A DNA stretch of 64,000 nt from an uncultured Centipeda sp. (GCA_905372865.1 CAJPQT010000001.1:195049-259048); one strand, 5' to 3'; positions 49,617 through 58,735 are shown, counted from the first letter of the stretch. Program-made: numbers and translations. Notes: a model not told the origin generated them from the letters alone.

Positions 49617-51849
49617 TCCGTGCCTTCGCCCACGAGCACACCGCCGCGCACATTCCCTTTACATCCAGAATCCCGTATGCAAATCCGCGCCGCACAAGTT
49701 CCGTCGGCAAATATTCATCGTATTTGTCAAAAATCGGAACCTCATCGGGATAGAGGAGTTCCATCGGGTCAAAATCCCGTGCCGCCTCCTCCGCAAGCAC
49801 GCGGAAGAACTCTGCGGGATCTGCCTTCATCGTAAACTGCATGAAATACGGGCGCATGGATTCAAAGCCGCGCAGTCCGAGCCGCGCACCGCAGCGAATG
49901 CGCAGAAAGCGCTCAAGTGCAAGGAAGGCATAGCTGCCGAGCCACGGAAGAAGCGCGTACATCTCTCCGCCGAGCGGGATGAGCACATCCTCCGCCGCGC
50001 GTGAGTGCCGCGCGGTATCGCGTGCCTGTGTAAGGCGTGCGACCGCATTTTTTAGCAGATACGGCGGAATCAGCTCCTCGCGCAGTACCTGCCGCATCCG
50101 CCGCAAAATATGTGTGTGAATATCGCCCGGACACTCGCCGAAGTAGGCGGGCACATTCCCCTTCACCATCTCGCAGTATACGAGGTGACGCTTGCGGTCA
50201 ACCTCGAGCACGCGCCAGACGTGTCCTGCGATCGCAATCTTCTCCCCGACGGGCGGCGGCGTGACAATCGTGCCGATCTCCTGCGACTCGCAGCGGACGG
50301 TGTACTCCTCGTTCTCTTGAAAGACACCGTAGAAGCGGAAGGACTGCACGACGCGCTCCCCCGAAAGTCCCACGATCAGCCCACCGCGCTCCGTCTGCTG
50401 CAGATGTTCCTGCGCGATCAGATGGCGCAGGAGTGTACGGTAGTCCTCCTGCGTGATATGGTGGAAGACGTGCAGGGAGAGCACACGATCTGCGAGCGCA
50501 CGCGGCGAGAGTTCCCCACAGGATGCCGCGACGCTCATGGTCTGATGATAGAGCAGGCTGAACGGCAGGCGATCCAGACGCGGCGGCTCAACCCAACGCT
50601 CCTCAAGATAGAGCTGGATGAGGGCAATCCCCTGCAGCAGCTTCCACGGGATCGTTGCGGGCAGCAGGGCACGCGCCTCGGGTGCGTCCTCGCGCACGAC
50701 GAAGTGCATCTCCTGCGGCTGACCGCGCCGCCCCGTCCGCCCCATGCGCTGGAGGAAGGACGAAACCGTCCACGGTGCGTCAATCTGAAAGGCACGCTCG
50801 AGCCGTCCAATGTCAATGCCGAGTTCGAGCGTCGCCGTCGTGCACGTTGTAAAGAGACTGTCCTCATCCTTCATTCGCGCCTCCGCCGTCTCACGGAATG
50901 CGGCGGAGAGATTCCCGTGATGAATGAGGAAACGATCCGGCTCATGCTGTTTCTCACAGTAGGCGCGCAGCGTCGTTGTCACCGCCTCGCACTCCTCACG
51001 CGAGTTGACAAAGATGAGACATTTCTTCCCGCGTGTATGTGCAAAGATATAGCCAAGCCCCGGATCGGCAGCCTCGGGCGGGGTGTCGGTTGGTGCGCCG
51101 AGAACATCCGACACGACAATGTCGTCGCGTCCCTCCCCCGCCTGCGTGTCGCGCACATAGAAATGCTCAAGAGAGAGCCGCCACTTGCTCCCCTTTACCT
51201 CGATCTGTGGCACAAGGGTCTCCCGTCCCGTCCCTGCCGCGAGAAAATCCCCCGCACGCTTGGCATCGCCAATGGTCGCCGACAGCCCGATGCGGCGCGG
51301 CTGCACGCCCGCGATGCGGGAAAGCCGCTCGATGAGACAGAGCGTCTGCCCGCCGCGATCGCCGCGCAGAAGGGAGTGCAGCTCGTCGATGACAACGAAG
51401 CGCAGATCGCCGAACAGTTTCGGAATCGCCATGTGTCGATGCAGGAGCAGTGCCTCAAGTGACTCCGGCGTAATTTGCAGGATGCCCGACGGGCGTTTCA
51501 TCAGGCGTGCTTTATGCGTCTGCCCCACATCTCCGTGCCAGTGCCAGACGGGAATGTCCGCCCTGTGGCACAGCTCCGTCAGACGCTCGAACTGATCGTT
51601 AATCAATGCCTTGAGCGGCCCGATGTAGATACATCCAACCGATGTGGGAGGATTCTCGTGAAAGAGCGTAATGATCGGGAAAAACGCCGCCTCCGTCTTG
51701 CCTGCCGCTGTGGATGCTGTCAGGAGCACATGATCGTCCGTCCCAAAGATTGCCTCCGCTGCTGCAATCTGGATGCCGCGCAGACTCTGCCATTCCTGCG
51801 CGTAGATATAGTCACGCACGAAGGGCGCATAGCGGTCGAACACACTCAT
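49594..51849 (-). CDS. sngC: Shango defence system helicase SngC (Lhr-like DEAD/DEAH box)
   Basis: A 751-residue superfamily 2 helicase. Motif I is TASTAAGKTEAAF (Lys51), motif II VVIDELHSLL (about 156), motif III GLSATIGD, motif V-VI TLELGIDIGRLERAF and QRMGRTGRRGQP (about 375). The remaining C-terminal 330 residues resemble accessory parts of Lhr-type helicases. In the Shango anti-phage system such a helicase works with a TerB-domain protein and an ATPase; the three genes are here in that order and overlapped. Its ATG overlaps the ATPase stop (ATGA). Role in defence is inferred from family and context. Confidence 0.87.
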   Translation of the reverse strand: MSVFDRYAPFVRDYIYAQEWQSLRGIQIAAAEAIFGTDDHVLLTASTAAGKTEAAFFPIITLFHENPPTSVGCIYIGPLKALINDQFERLTELCHRADIPVWHWHGDVGQTHKARLMKRPSGILQITPESLEALLLHRHMAIPKLFGDLRFVVIDELHSLLRGDRGGQTLCLIERLSRIAGVQPRRIGLSATIGDAKRAGDFLAAGTGRETLVPQIEVKGSKWRLSLEHFYVRDTQAGEGRDDIVVSDVLGAPTDTPPEAADPGLGYIFAHTRGKKCLIFVNSREECEAVTTTLRAYCEKQHEPDRFLIHHGNLSAAFRETAEARMKDEDSLFTTCTTATLELGIDIGRLERAFQIDAPWTVSSFLQRMGRTGRRGQPQEMHFVVREDAPEARALLPATIPWKLLQGIALIQLYLEERWVEPPRLDRLPFSLLYHQTMSVAASCGELSPRALADRVLSLHVFHHITQEDYRTLLRHLIAQEHLQQTERGGLIVGLSGERVVQSFRFYGVFQENEEYTVRCESQEIGTIVTPPPVGEKIAIAGHVWRVLEVDRKRHLVYCEMVKGNVPAYFGECPGDIHTHILRRMRQVLREELIPPYLLKNAVARLTQARDTARHSRAAEDVLIPLGGEMYALLPWLGSYAFLALERFLRIRCGARLGLRGFESMRPYFMQFTMKADPAEFFRVLAEEAARDFDPMELLYPDEVPIFDKYDEYLPTELVRRGFAYGILDVKGMCAAVCSWAKARIDSPARS

Positions 51850-53177
51850 AGCTCGAACTCCGCGAACTGTGCGCTGATCTCCGCGCCCTCCACCTCATTC
51901 TGTGCGTAGGAAAACTCCTCCGAACCAAGCAAATCGGCGATTTTCAATGTCGGATTTTGGTAGATGATGTCGAGCACCTGAATGAAGTCACGGATAACCT
52001 CACGCGGTGTGATATGTGTGTCCGCACCGATCCGTCCGAACTCAATGCGGATGAAGTCCGCAAGATCGTCCTGCGTGACAATCTGTGCATATCCATAGAG
52101 CTCCGCATGGATGGCGGCAAGCTTTTCAATAAGCACCAGCATCTCCTCATGCGTAAGCGGCGCGAGCCGTATCACGGGCGAGAGCAGGTCACGGTGCTCC
52201 CCTGCAAATCGCCCCTCGGCGAGCCGTGAGCGCAGAGCCTCGTAGCTGTAGACCCCGCGCCGCGTGTCCTCCATGCACGCGGGTGTACCGCAGAGAATCA
52301 TTCCGAGATACTGTGCACGTCCCTGCATCGCATCGTTATACATCGTTAGGATCTTCTCGTAGTTGTACTGGCGCGTGACCGCGTGCGGGATCTTGTAGAT
52401 GTTCACGAGTTCATCGATGAGGATGAGCATCCCTGCATAGCCCGCTTGGCGAAGGAATGCGGCAAAGAGTTTCAGATACTCATACCAGTCGTCGTCCGTG
52501 ATGATGATGTTCACACCGAGATCGTGCCGCGCCTCGGTCTTTGTCGTATACTCCCCGCGGAACCAGCGTGCAACCTGCGCCCGCTTCTCATCATCGCCGT
52601 CCCGATAGGCATGATAGTAGAGCGTCAAAAGCCGCGTAAAGTCAAATCCATGCACGAGATCATTCAGCCCATAGATGATGGAGGCAATCCGCCGGTCAAC
52701 AGCAACGGGAAAATCGGGGTGCTCGGGAGCGATACCGTCCTCCGTCACGATTTCCTGCTGTACGCGGCTGATCCAACGGTCAAGGATGAGCGTGAGTGCC
52801 CCACCTTCGGGCGTTGTCTTCGTCGCCATATTGCGGATGAGCTCGCGGTACGTCGCGAGTCCCTGCCCACGCGTCCCCTGCAGGCGTCGCTCGGGCGAGA
52901 GGTCGGCATCCACCACGACGAAATTCTTTGCCATGACATAGCTGCGGATCGTCTGCAAAAGGAAGCTCTTTCCGCTGCCGTAGCGTCCAACGATAAAGCG
53001 GAACGAAGCCCCGCCGCCCTCGATCATCTCCACATCGGAGAGCAGTGCCTCGATCTCGCTGCGCCGTCCGACGGTGATGTACGGGAGGCCGATGCGCGGC
53101 ACAACACCGCCCTTGAGCGCATTCACGAGTGTCTGGGCAATGCGGCGCGGGATTTTCTTCGGTTCATTCGCTGTCAT
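51846..53177 (-). CDS. sngB: Shango defence system ATPase SngB (BREX-type DUF2791 family)
   Basis: A 443-residue P-loop ATPase with Walker A GRYGSGKSF (residues 64-72) and Walker B MLILIDELVNIYK (about 260), of the ATP-binding family that also occurs in BREX-related loci (DUF2791). YNDAMQGRAQYLGMILCGTPA and IRLAPLTHEEMLVLIEKL are AAA-like sensor and lid stretches. ATG lies 14 bases inside the end of the TerB gene; the stop overlaps the helicase start. No other BREX component (methylase, BrxL, BrxA/B) is near, so this is not a BREX island. Matches SngB of Shango by domain and order. Confidence 0.87.
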   Translation of the reverse strand: MTANEPKKIPRRIAQTLVNALKGGVVPRIGLPYITVGRRSEIEALLSDVEMIEGGGASFRFIVGRYGSGKSFLLQTIRSYVMAKNFVVVDADLSPERRLQGTRGQGLATYRELIRNMATKTTPEGGALTLILDRWISRVQQEIVTEDGIAPEHPDFPVAVDRRIASIIYGLNDLVHGFDFTRLLTLYYHAYRDGDDEKRAQVARWFRGEYTTKTEARHDLGVNIIITDDDWYEYLKLFAAFLRQAGYAGMLILIDELVNIYKIPHAVTRQYNYEKILTMYNDAMQGRAQYLGMILCGTPACMEDTRRGVYSYEALRSRLAEGRFAGEHRDLLSPVIRLAPLTHEEMLVLIEKLAAIHAELYGYAQIVTQDDLADFIRIEFGRIGADTHITPREVIRDFIQVLDIIYQNPTLKIADLLGSEEFSYAQNEVEGAEISAQFAEFEL

Positions 53178-54681
53178 GCAGATACCTCTCCACTAGTTCG
53201 TCCTGATAGTCGGAAACGACGGCGGGCGGATCGCCCTCGATCACCGTGTCCGCAAAATCATTGTACAGTTTTTCGTTGATGCCATCGACGAGGACGGAGA
53301 GCATCCGCCCCTCCGTACGCACCCATGCGAGGTCACCGTCAGCGAGGAGTGTGCGGAGCAGGCGAAGCTCCGATGCATCCAGACCATTGATATCCCCTGC
53401 CCCCTCTGTCATCACGGGAGCGGCGGGCAGCGTATCCTCAGAGGATGGCGGAGGAACGACAGGCGAAGGCTCAAAAGAGGGCATCATCGGCGACTCTTCC
53501 TCCTCCACGATCAGCCGCTCCTGCGTCACATCGGCATCCGTACGAATGCGCGCAAGCTGCGAAAAGTCGAGTCGGACACGCCGCGTCTCTGCCGCCCTCT
53601 GCTCCGCAAGAAACGTGGTAATCTCCTCATCAATTATTTTTGCCTGCCATTTTTTCAGCTTTGGCGGCTGAATCTCCGTGATTCGAAAATGTGCACGCAG
53701 CCCCGCATCCACACCGCGCAAGAATACGCCCAGACGCTGTGCCGCACGCTCGGGACGCTCATACGAGTGCAGCGTCCAGTACCCGCTCACGCACTCATAG
53801 CGGCGCAGAGGGTGTACCTCATAGACGCGATCCGGCTCCTCCTTGGGCGGCTGAAATACTGCAGAAGAAAAGAGGCGGACGGGCGCAGTCTGCTCCACGG
53901 CAATCAAATCGTCAAAGAAACTGATCTGGCGATGCTTTTCATAGTACTCTGCAGTGCGATCCAACACACGGAGCACGACGGCATTCACCTCTGCCGTATG
54001 AGCACGGTAGAGCTTCGAACGTTCCAGACGATAGGAGGAGAGAGCGCAGACCGCCGCCATCGTTTTCTCTGTCGTATGCTCCGTGCGATGAAGCACCGTA
54101 CAGATGGCATCATCCTGTTCCCGATATGAGAGGGCATTCCCACGCCATGTAATCAGCTTTGGATCAAGCCCATAGTAGATAACGAACTCATCTTCCCAAT
54201 GCACAATATAGCCGCCGATCTGCGGGTCAAGCGCACGATATGCCTCACAGAAGGAATGCAGCTTCTCGTAGCCGTCCTGTGCATCCCTGCACCCGATGAG
54301 ATGCAGAAGTTCATAGACGTAGAGAGACGCGTAGGACATCCCCCGCTTCTCGACCCGTCCCTGCCGCACCGCCGTCCGCCATGTGAAATAGCCGCGCAGC
54401 TGCGCATCCGAGAGCGAATCATAGGTTGGAAAATACTGGTTGACCGTGCCGTTGTAAACGTAGTTGTCCTCGTAAGCCGCCATCAGCCGCGCCTGCCTCA
54501 GAAAGAGCTCCGCGCGTGACTGCCAAGCGTCGCGTGTGGTCGTGACCAGCGAACGCATCGCACGCAGCAGCTTCGGCGTCGGTGGTTTTGGCGTTGGCAC
54601 AGACGCATCCGGAATCGCCTCGTCGCGATAAATGTGCGATGCTAAGCGCTGAAAAATCTCTGCCGCCCATCCGTTCCCCAT
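53164..54681 (-). CDS. sngA: Shango defence system TerB-domain protein SngA
   Basis: A 505-residue protein. An N-terminal TerB_N-type domain covers roughly residues 60-270 (YNGTVNQYFPTYDSLSDAQL, FTWRTAVRQG, YASLYVYELLHLIG). A proline/acid-rich linker (about 410-435, with EPSPVVPPPSSED) leads to a C-terminal TerB_C-like region (DASELRLLRTLLADGDLAWV to the end). ATG 54681 has GGAGG closely upstream; longer frames run into the promoter. First gene of the cassette. TerB domains occur in stress and phage-defence proteins and bind metal ions; how SngA senses phage is not known to me. Confidence 0.85.
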   Translation of the reverse strand: MGNGWAAEIFQRLASHIYRDEAIPDASVPTPKPPTPKLLRAMRSLVTTTRDAWQSRAELFLRQARLMAAYEDNYVYNGTVNQYFPTYDSLSDAQLRGYFTWRTAVRQGRVEKRGMSYASLYVYELLHLIGCRDAQDGYEKLHSFCEAYRALDPQIGGYIVHWEDEFVIYYGLDPKLITWRGNALSYREQDDAICTVLHRTEHTTEKTMAAVCALSSYRLERSKLYRAHTAEVNAVVLRVLDRTAEYYEKHRQISFFDDLIAVEQTAPVRLFSSAVFQPPKEEPDRVYEVHPLRRYECVSGYWTLHSYERPERAAQRLGVFLRGVDAGLRAHFRITEIQPPKLKKWQAKIIDEEITTFLAEQRAAETRRVRLDFSQLARIRTDADVTQERLIVEEEESPMMPSFEPSPVVPPPSSEDTLPAAPVMTEGAGDINGLDASELRLLRTLLADGDLAWVRTEGRMLSVLVDGINEKLYNDFADTVIEGDPPAVVSDYQDELVERYLHDSE

Positions 54682-54718
54682 CACACACCTCCATCTGTCT
54701 GTTCGATTTATCTCCCCC

Positions 54719-54746
54719 ATTTTACTACGAATCGCGAAAATAGCAA
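54719..54746 (-). promoter_or_regulatory. Promoter of the Shango cassette
   Basis: Minus strand TTGCTA (54741-54746), 16-bp spacer, TAAAAT (54719-54724), 38 bases before sngA. Confidence 0.65.
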
Positions 54747-54760
54747 GCGTACGAACGGCG

Positions 54761-54802
54761 CAAGAAAATACGCCTCCTGCCGGGCAGCAGGAGGCGTATT
54801 TT
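54761..54802 (-). terminator. Terminator of the ABC transporter operon
   Basis: A perfect 16-bp stem (54765-54780 with 54787-54802; arm AAAATACGCCTCCTGC) with a 6-base loop, ending on the minus strand in GTATTTTCTT. It separates the ABC operon from the sngA promoter 15 bases on. Confidence 0.92.
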
Positions 54803-54979
54803 CGATAGAGAGAAAGAAATGTAGGGAATGTATGTGAATTCCGCGGAAGGGAAGGCCGCAGAATACGCACCGAAAGTCAGAGAGTACGAAAGCATATCTG
54901 CATTCTTAATATCTCTCGCTTTCATGGATAATATAACGGAATCGACTTAGAACGTCTTGTGAAGCGCGTTAATGTTCGA
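54803..54979. other. Spacer after the ABC ATPase gene, no gene seen
   Basis: 177 bases between the ATPase stop and the terminator. A reading frame starting at 54925 (minus) has no ribosome-binding site and would run through the terminator and the sngA promoter, so it is not counted. TTATATTATCC at about 54926-54936 looks like an isolated -10 element. Nothing else recognised. Confidence 0.4.
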
Positions 54980-55774
54980 TTAGCTTAGGAGTAGACTATC
55001 ATTAGCGAGTTCGCTGCCCGCCACCTGCTCGAACATCGATAGGAGATCGCGCGTGGTGAGCCCCTGCTTTTTCTCCTGCGGCACATCGAAGAGGATGCGC
55101 CCCTCATGCAGCATGATGAGACGATTGCCGTAGCGCAGCGCATCCTTCATGTTGTGCGTGATCATGAGCGTCGTGAGTTGATCCTCCGTCACGATCTGTT
55201 CGGTCAGCTCAAGCACCTTCGCCGCCGTCTTGGGATCGAGTGCCGCCGTATGTTCATCAAGCAGGAGCAGGTTCGGCTTCACGAGCGTCGCCATAAGCAG
55301 GGTCAGCGCCTGTCGCTGACCGCCCGAGAGCAATCCGACGCGCGAAGAGAGGCGATCCTCGAGGCCGAGCTTCAGGCGGGCGAGCTTCTCGCGGAACACA
55401 TCGCGCATCTCGCTTGTCGAGCCCCAGCGCAGCGTCGGTGTCTCACCACGCCGCGCTGCAATCGCAAGATTCTCCTCGATCATCATACGCGCCGCCGTCC
55501 CCATCATCGGATCTTGGAAAACGCGTCCGATGAATCTCGCGCGGCGATGCTCCGGCCACTTCGTAATGTCCTCGCCCGCAATCGAGATCTTGCCCGCATC
55601 CACGGAGATCGCGCCCGCAATCGCATTCATCAGCGTGGACTTGCCCGCGCCGTTGCCGCCGATCACGGTGACAAAATCGCCGGGGGCAAGGTGAAGTGTG
55701 ATGCCCGAAAGTGCCTTTTTCTCCGTAATTGTGCCCGGATTGAATGTCTTTTTGATATCCTCGATCTGCAGCAT
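54980..55774 (-). CDS. ABC importer ATP-binding protein (TrpXYP/YCF-type uptake system)
   Basis: A 264-residue ABC ATPase: Walker A IGGNGAGKSTLMN near residue 40, Q-loop VFQDPMMGT, signature LLSGGQRQALTLLM near residue 145, Walker B PNLLLLDEHTALD-like LLLLDEHTAALDP, and the switch His in LMITHNM. It belongs to the group that works with a one-component multi-helix permease and COG2984-type receptors, some of which import tryptophan or tyrosine. ATG 55774 overlaps the permease stop, with GGGAG seven bases upstream. Confidence 0.92.
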   Translation of the reverse strand: MLQIEDIKKTFNPGTITEKKALSGITLHLAPGDFVTVIGGNGAGKSTLMNAIAGAISVDAGKISIAGEDITKWPEHRRARFIGRVFQDPMMGTAARMMIEENLAIAARRGETPTLRWGSTSEMRDVFREKLARLKLGLEDRLSSRVGLLSGGQRQALTLLMATLVKPNLLLLDEHTAALDPKTAAKVLELTEQIVTEDQLTTLMITHNMKDALRYGNRLIMLHEGRILFDVPQEKKQGLTTRDLLSMFEQVAGSELANDSLLLS

Positions 55775-56655
55775 CACTCTGCTCCCTTCTTCATCGCGTG
55801 GTACTTCGACTGGATGAGGGGCAGTGAGAGCGCTATTGCGACGAGAATCGCCGTAAAGAGCTTGAGGTCATTCGGCGGCATGCCGAGCTGGAGCACAACG
55901 GCGATGACAGCTCGATAAACAATCGAGCCGAGTACAACGGAGATCAGCCAGTTCTTAAAGCTGCGCGTTCCAAAGAGCACCTCGCCAATGATAACGGACG
56001 CAAGGCCAATGACGATCGTGCCTGTGCCCATGCCGACATCTGCAAAGCCGTTGCTCTGCGCCACGAGCGCGCCGCAGATCGCAACCATACCATTTGATAG
56101 GAGCAGCCCGAGAACGATCATCACATCCGTATTGACCCCATTCGCGCGGATCATGTGGGGATTTGCCCCCGTCGCACGGATCGCCATACCGAGCTCCGTA
56201 CCGAAAAACCAGTACGTGAGCAGGATGGCGAGCACAACCACAACCGTTCCGATGAGGAGAATATTCGACGCTGCATCCAGCCCCCAGATATTCCATTGGG
56301 TAAAGAGCGTCTCCTGCTGAAGGAGCGGCAGATTTGCCTTGCCCATAACGCGCAGATTGATGGAGTAAAGTCCGATCATGGTCAAAATACCCGCAAGGAG
56401 TGCAGGAATCTTGAGCTTTGTGCAGAAAAAGCCCGTGATAACGCCCGAGACGCATCCCGCTGCACAGGCGGCAAGAATTGCCGTGAGCGGCGTATAACCC
56501 GCTACGAGCAAAGCAGCGGAAACTGCTGCCCCCAGAGGAAAGCTGCCCTCGACTGTCAGATCGGCAATGTCCAAAACGCGATAAGTCAGATAGACACCGA
56601 GTGCATAGAGCCCCCAGAGAACCCCCTGCGCCGCTGTCGCAATGACAAGATCCAT
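55774..56655 (-). CDS. ABC importer permease
   Basis: A 293-residue inner-membrane protein with eight or so hydrophobic helices, similar to branched-chain/sugar-type permeases (COG4120). Conserved stretches are YRVLDIADLTVEGSFPLGA near residue 25, GFFCTKLKIPALLAGILTMIGLYSIN near residue 80 split over a loop, and AICGALVAQSNGFADVGMGTG near residue 195. It begins 20 bases after an internal terminator-like hairpin, so it may be made in lower amounts than the receptors. Confidence 0.92.
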   Translation of the reverse strand: MDLVIATAAQGVLWGLYALGVYLTYRVLDIADLTVEGSFPLGAAVSAALLVAGYTPLTAILAACAAGCVSGVITGFFCTKLKIPALLAGILTMIGLYSINLRVMGKANLPLLQQETLFTQWNIWGLDAASNILLIGTVVVVLAILLTYWFFGTELGMAIRATGANPHMIRANGVNTDVMIVLGLLLSNGMVAICGALVAQSNGFADVGMGTGTIVIGLASVIIGEVLFGTRSFKNWLISVVLGSIVYRAVIAVVLQLGMPPNDLKLFTAILVAIALSLPLIQSKYHAMKKGAE

Positions 56656-56668
56656 AACGTCACTCCCT

Positions 56669-56697
56669 AAAAAAAGCGGACACGCTGCGTGCCCGCT
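56669..56697 (-). terminator. Internal attenuating terminator between receptor and permease genes
   Basis: Minus strand AGCGGGCACG and CGTGTCCGCT form a 10-bp stem (one G-U) around CAG, followed by TTTTTTT. It sits between the second receptor gene and the permease of the same operon and would reduce, not abolish, downstream transcription. Confidence 0.8.
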
Positions 56698-56719
56698 CCG
56701 CTGTGTTCAAAAATAATAC

Positions 56720-57712
56720 TTACGGCACAACCGTCGCGCCGCTTAGTACATCGGCAGGAATCGTCAGACCGATTTTCTCCGCATTCTTCTTGTTGATGAC
56801 GACGACAAGATCGTGCGCTGTCTCAATCTTCATATCCGACGGCTTTGCTTTGCCCTCAAGGATATCCGCAGCCATATTGCCCGTCTGAACACCGAGCTTG
56901 TAGTAGTCAATCCCTTTGGTTGCGAGAGCTCCAGCGGTAACGCCGCCGACATAGCCGCAGATTACGCCTTTTCCCGCAGGGTCGGTAACGCTTGTAAGCG
57001 TCGGCATCGCCGATGCGATCACATTGTCCGTCGGTTCATAGAAGACATCCACCTCGTTCACAATGCTCTGTGCAGCCTGCTGGATATCGTTGACCGTCGA
57101 GATCGTCGCGACCCGCACGGTCAGTCCCTTCGACTCGGCGTATTCCTTCATTGCCTTGACCTGAATCTCAGAGTTGACCTCACTCGAAGAGTAGATCGTA
57201 CCGATCGTCTTTGCATTCGGATAGAGCTTCATGAGGAGATCAATCTGCTCGGCGATCGGCGTAAGGTCGCTTGTGCCCGTAACATTGCCGCCCGGTGCGT
57301 CGTTTGACTTCACAACCTTTGCGCTCACGTAGTCCGTCACCGCCGTACCGACGATGGGGATGTCCTTCGTTGCGTTTGCCGCCGACTGCACCGCCGGTGT
57401 TGCAATTGCACAGATGAGATCCACCTTGTCACTGATAAAGCGCTGCACAATGTTCTGGAGGTTCGACTGATCCGCCTGGGCGTTCTGGCGGTCAATCGTG
57501 AGGTTTTTCCCCTCCTCAAAGCCGCGTGCCTTGAGCCCGTCCACAAATCCGCGATTCGCATCATCGAGCGAACTGTGCTCCACGAGCTGAACAATACCAA
57601 CCTTATGTACCTTGTCGCCATTCGACGCCTGTCCCCCACATCCTGCCGACACCAGAATCCCGAGGGCAGCGATGCCGAGCGCAGCATATTTTGCGAGTTT
57701 TTTCATCCGCAT
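56720..57712 (-). CDS. ABC importer substrate-binding lipoprotein, copy 1
   Basis: A 330-residue lipoprotein: signal LGIAALGILVSAGCGG with lipidated Cys25. The mature part is the COG2984/TrpX-like two-lobed receptor fold (GIVQLVEHSSLDDANRGFVD, FYEPTDNVIASAMPTL, GIDYYKLGVQTGNMAADIL). It is paralogous to the next gene upstream, nearly identical over long stretches but different around residues 255-270 (CGYVGGVTAGALATKG), a likely ligand-contact region. Ligand unknown; aromatic amino acids are known for relatives. Confidence 0.92.
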   Translation of the reverse strand: MRMKKLAKYAALGIAALGILVSAGCGGQASNGDKVHKVGIVQLVEHSSLDDANRGFVDGLKARGFEEGKNLTIDRQNAQADQSNLQNIVQRFISDKVDLICAIATPAVQSAANATKDIPIVGTAVTDYVSAKVVKSNDAPGGNVTGTSDLTPIAEQIDLLMKLYPNAKTIGTIYSSSEVNSEIQVKAMKEYAESKGLTVRVATISTVNDIQQAAQSIVNEVDVFYEPTDNVIASAMPTLTSVTDPAGKGVICGYVGGVTAGALATKGIDYYKLGVQTGNMAADILEGKAKPSDMKIETAHDLVVVINKKNAEKIGLTIPADVLSGATVVP

Positions 57713-57739
57713 CGAATCCCCACCTTTTCTATATCCATA

Positions 57740-58735
57740 TCAGTCCACAAGGGTTGCATCTTTCAGCACATCTTCGGGGATTGTCAGTCCCAGCTTTGCC
57801 GCATTGCCCTTACTGATGACGAGCGTCAGATCACGTGCCGTCTCAATCGGCATATCCGCAGGCTTTTTCTTACCCTCGAGAATGTCTGCCGCCATGTCGC
57901 CCGTCTGAACACCGAGCTTGTAGTAATCGATGCCGTAAGTCGCGAGACAGCCTCCCGTCACCATAAACGGCTCGGCGCAGATCACCGCCTTGCCCGCCGC
58001 ATCCGTCACGCCGACGAGTGTCGGAATCGAGGAGGAGATGACATTGTCCGTCGGCTCGTAGAAGACATCCACATCCCCCACGAGACTCTGGGCCGCCTGC
58101 GGGATATCGTTGACCGTTGAGACGGTCGCCGCACGTACCTTAAGCCCCTTCGACTCGGCATACGCCGTCATCGCCTTGATCTGAGTTTCGGAGTTGACCT
58201 CGCTTGAGGAGTAGATCGTACCGATGGTCTTTGCATTCGGATAGAGCTTGATGAGCAGATCGATCTGCTCCTTGATCGGGTTGAGGTCACTCGTCCCCGT
58301 GATGTTTGCACCCGGCTTCTCATTCGTCTGTGCAAGCTTTGCGTTTACGTAGTCCGTGATCGCCGTGCCGACGATGGGAATGTCCTTTGTCGCGTTCGCC
58401 ACGGACTGCGCCGCCGGCGTTGCAATCGCACAGATGAGATCCACCTTGTCACTGACAAAACGCTGTGCAATGTTCTGGAGGTTCGATTGATCCGCCTGGG
58501 CATTCTGTCGGTCAATCGTGAGGTTCTTGCCCTCCTCATAGCCGCGGGCCTTGAGTCCATCCACGAACCCACGATTCGCCGCATCGAGAGCATTGTGCTC
58601 AACCAGCTGGACAATGCCGATCTTATACGACTTCTCACCGCTTGCTTTCTGGTCGCCGCCGCAGCCCGCCGTCACACCGAGTCCGAGTACCGCGATGCCT
58701 AGAGCGATGGCTTTCATTGCCGTTGTCATCCGCAT
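57740..58735 (-). CDS. ABC importer substrate-binding lipoprotein, copy 2
   Basis: A 331-residue paralogue of the gene at 56720, with lipobox GLGVTAGC (Cys25) and the same fold (GIVQLVEHNALDAANRGFVD, FYEPTDNVISSSIPTL). In the variable stretch it reads CAEPFMVTGGCLATYG, so it may prefer another ligand. The sequences just before both start codons are also nearly the same (AAAAGGTGGG-ATTCGATGCG), showing that the duplication included the ribosome-binding site. First gene of the operon. Confidence 0.92.
   Translation of the reverse strand: MRMTTAMKAIALGIAVLGLGVTAGCGGDQKASGEKSYKIGIVQLVEHNALDAANRGFVDGLKARGYEEGKNLTIDRQNAQADQSNLQNIAQRFVSDKVDLICAIATPAAQSVANATKDIPIVGTAITDYVNAKLAQTNEKPGANITGTSDLNPIKEQIDLLIKLYPNAKTIGTIYSSSEVNSETQIKAMTAYAESKGLKVRAATVSTVNDIPQAAQSLVGDVDVFYEPTDNVISSSIPTLVGVTDAAGKAVICAEPFMVTGGCLATYGIDYYKLGVQTGDMAADILEGKKKPADMPIETARDLTLVISKGNAAKLGLTIPEDVLKDATLVD

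Noticed and set aside
50110..51462. 450-codon plus-strand frame opposite the helicase gene
   Set aside because: Antisense shadow; the minus strand has all helicase motifs intact.
51846..53177. BREX defence island based on the DUF2791-type ATPase
   Set aside because: No methylase, phosphatase (PglZ) or other Brx gene is adjacent; the TerB-ATPase-helicase trio fits Shango better.
49482..54681. Integration of the defence cassette by a tRNA-targeting integrase
   Set aside because: The cassette is on the 5' side of the tRNA, no integrase is present and no repeat of the tRNA 3' end was noticed at the far side.
54725..54925. 66-codon minus-strand frame between the ABC ATPase and sngA
   Set aside because: No ribosome-binding site, and it runs through a strong terminator and the sngA -35 box.
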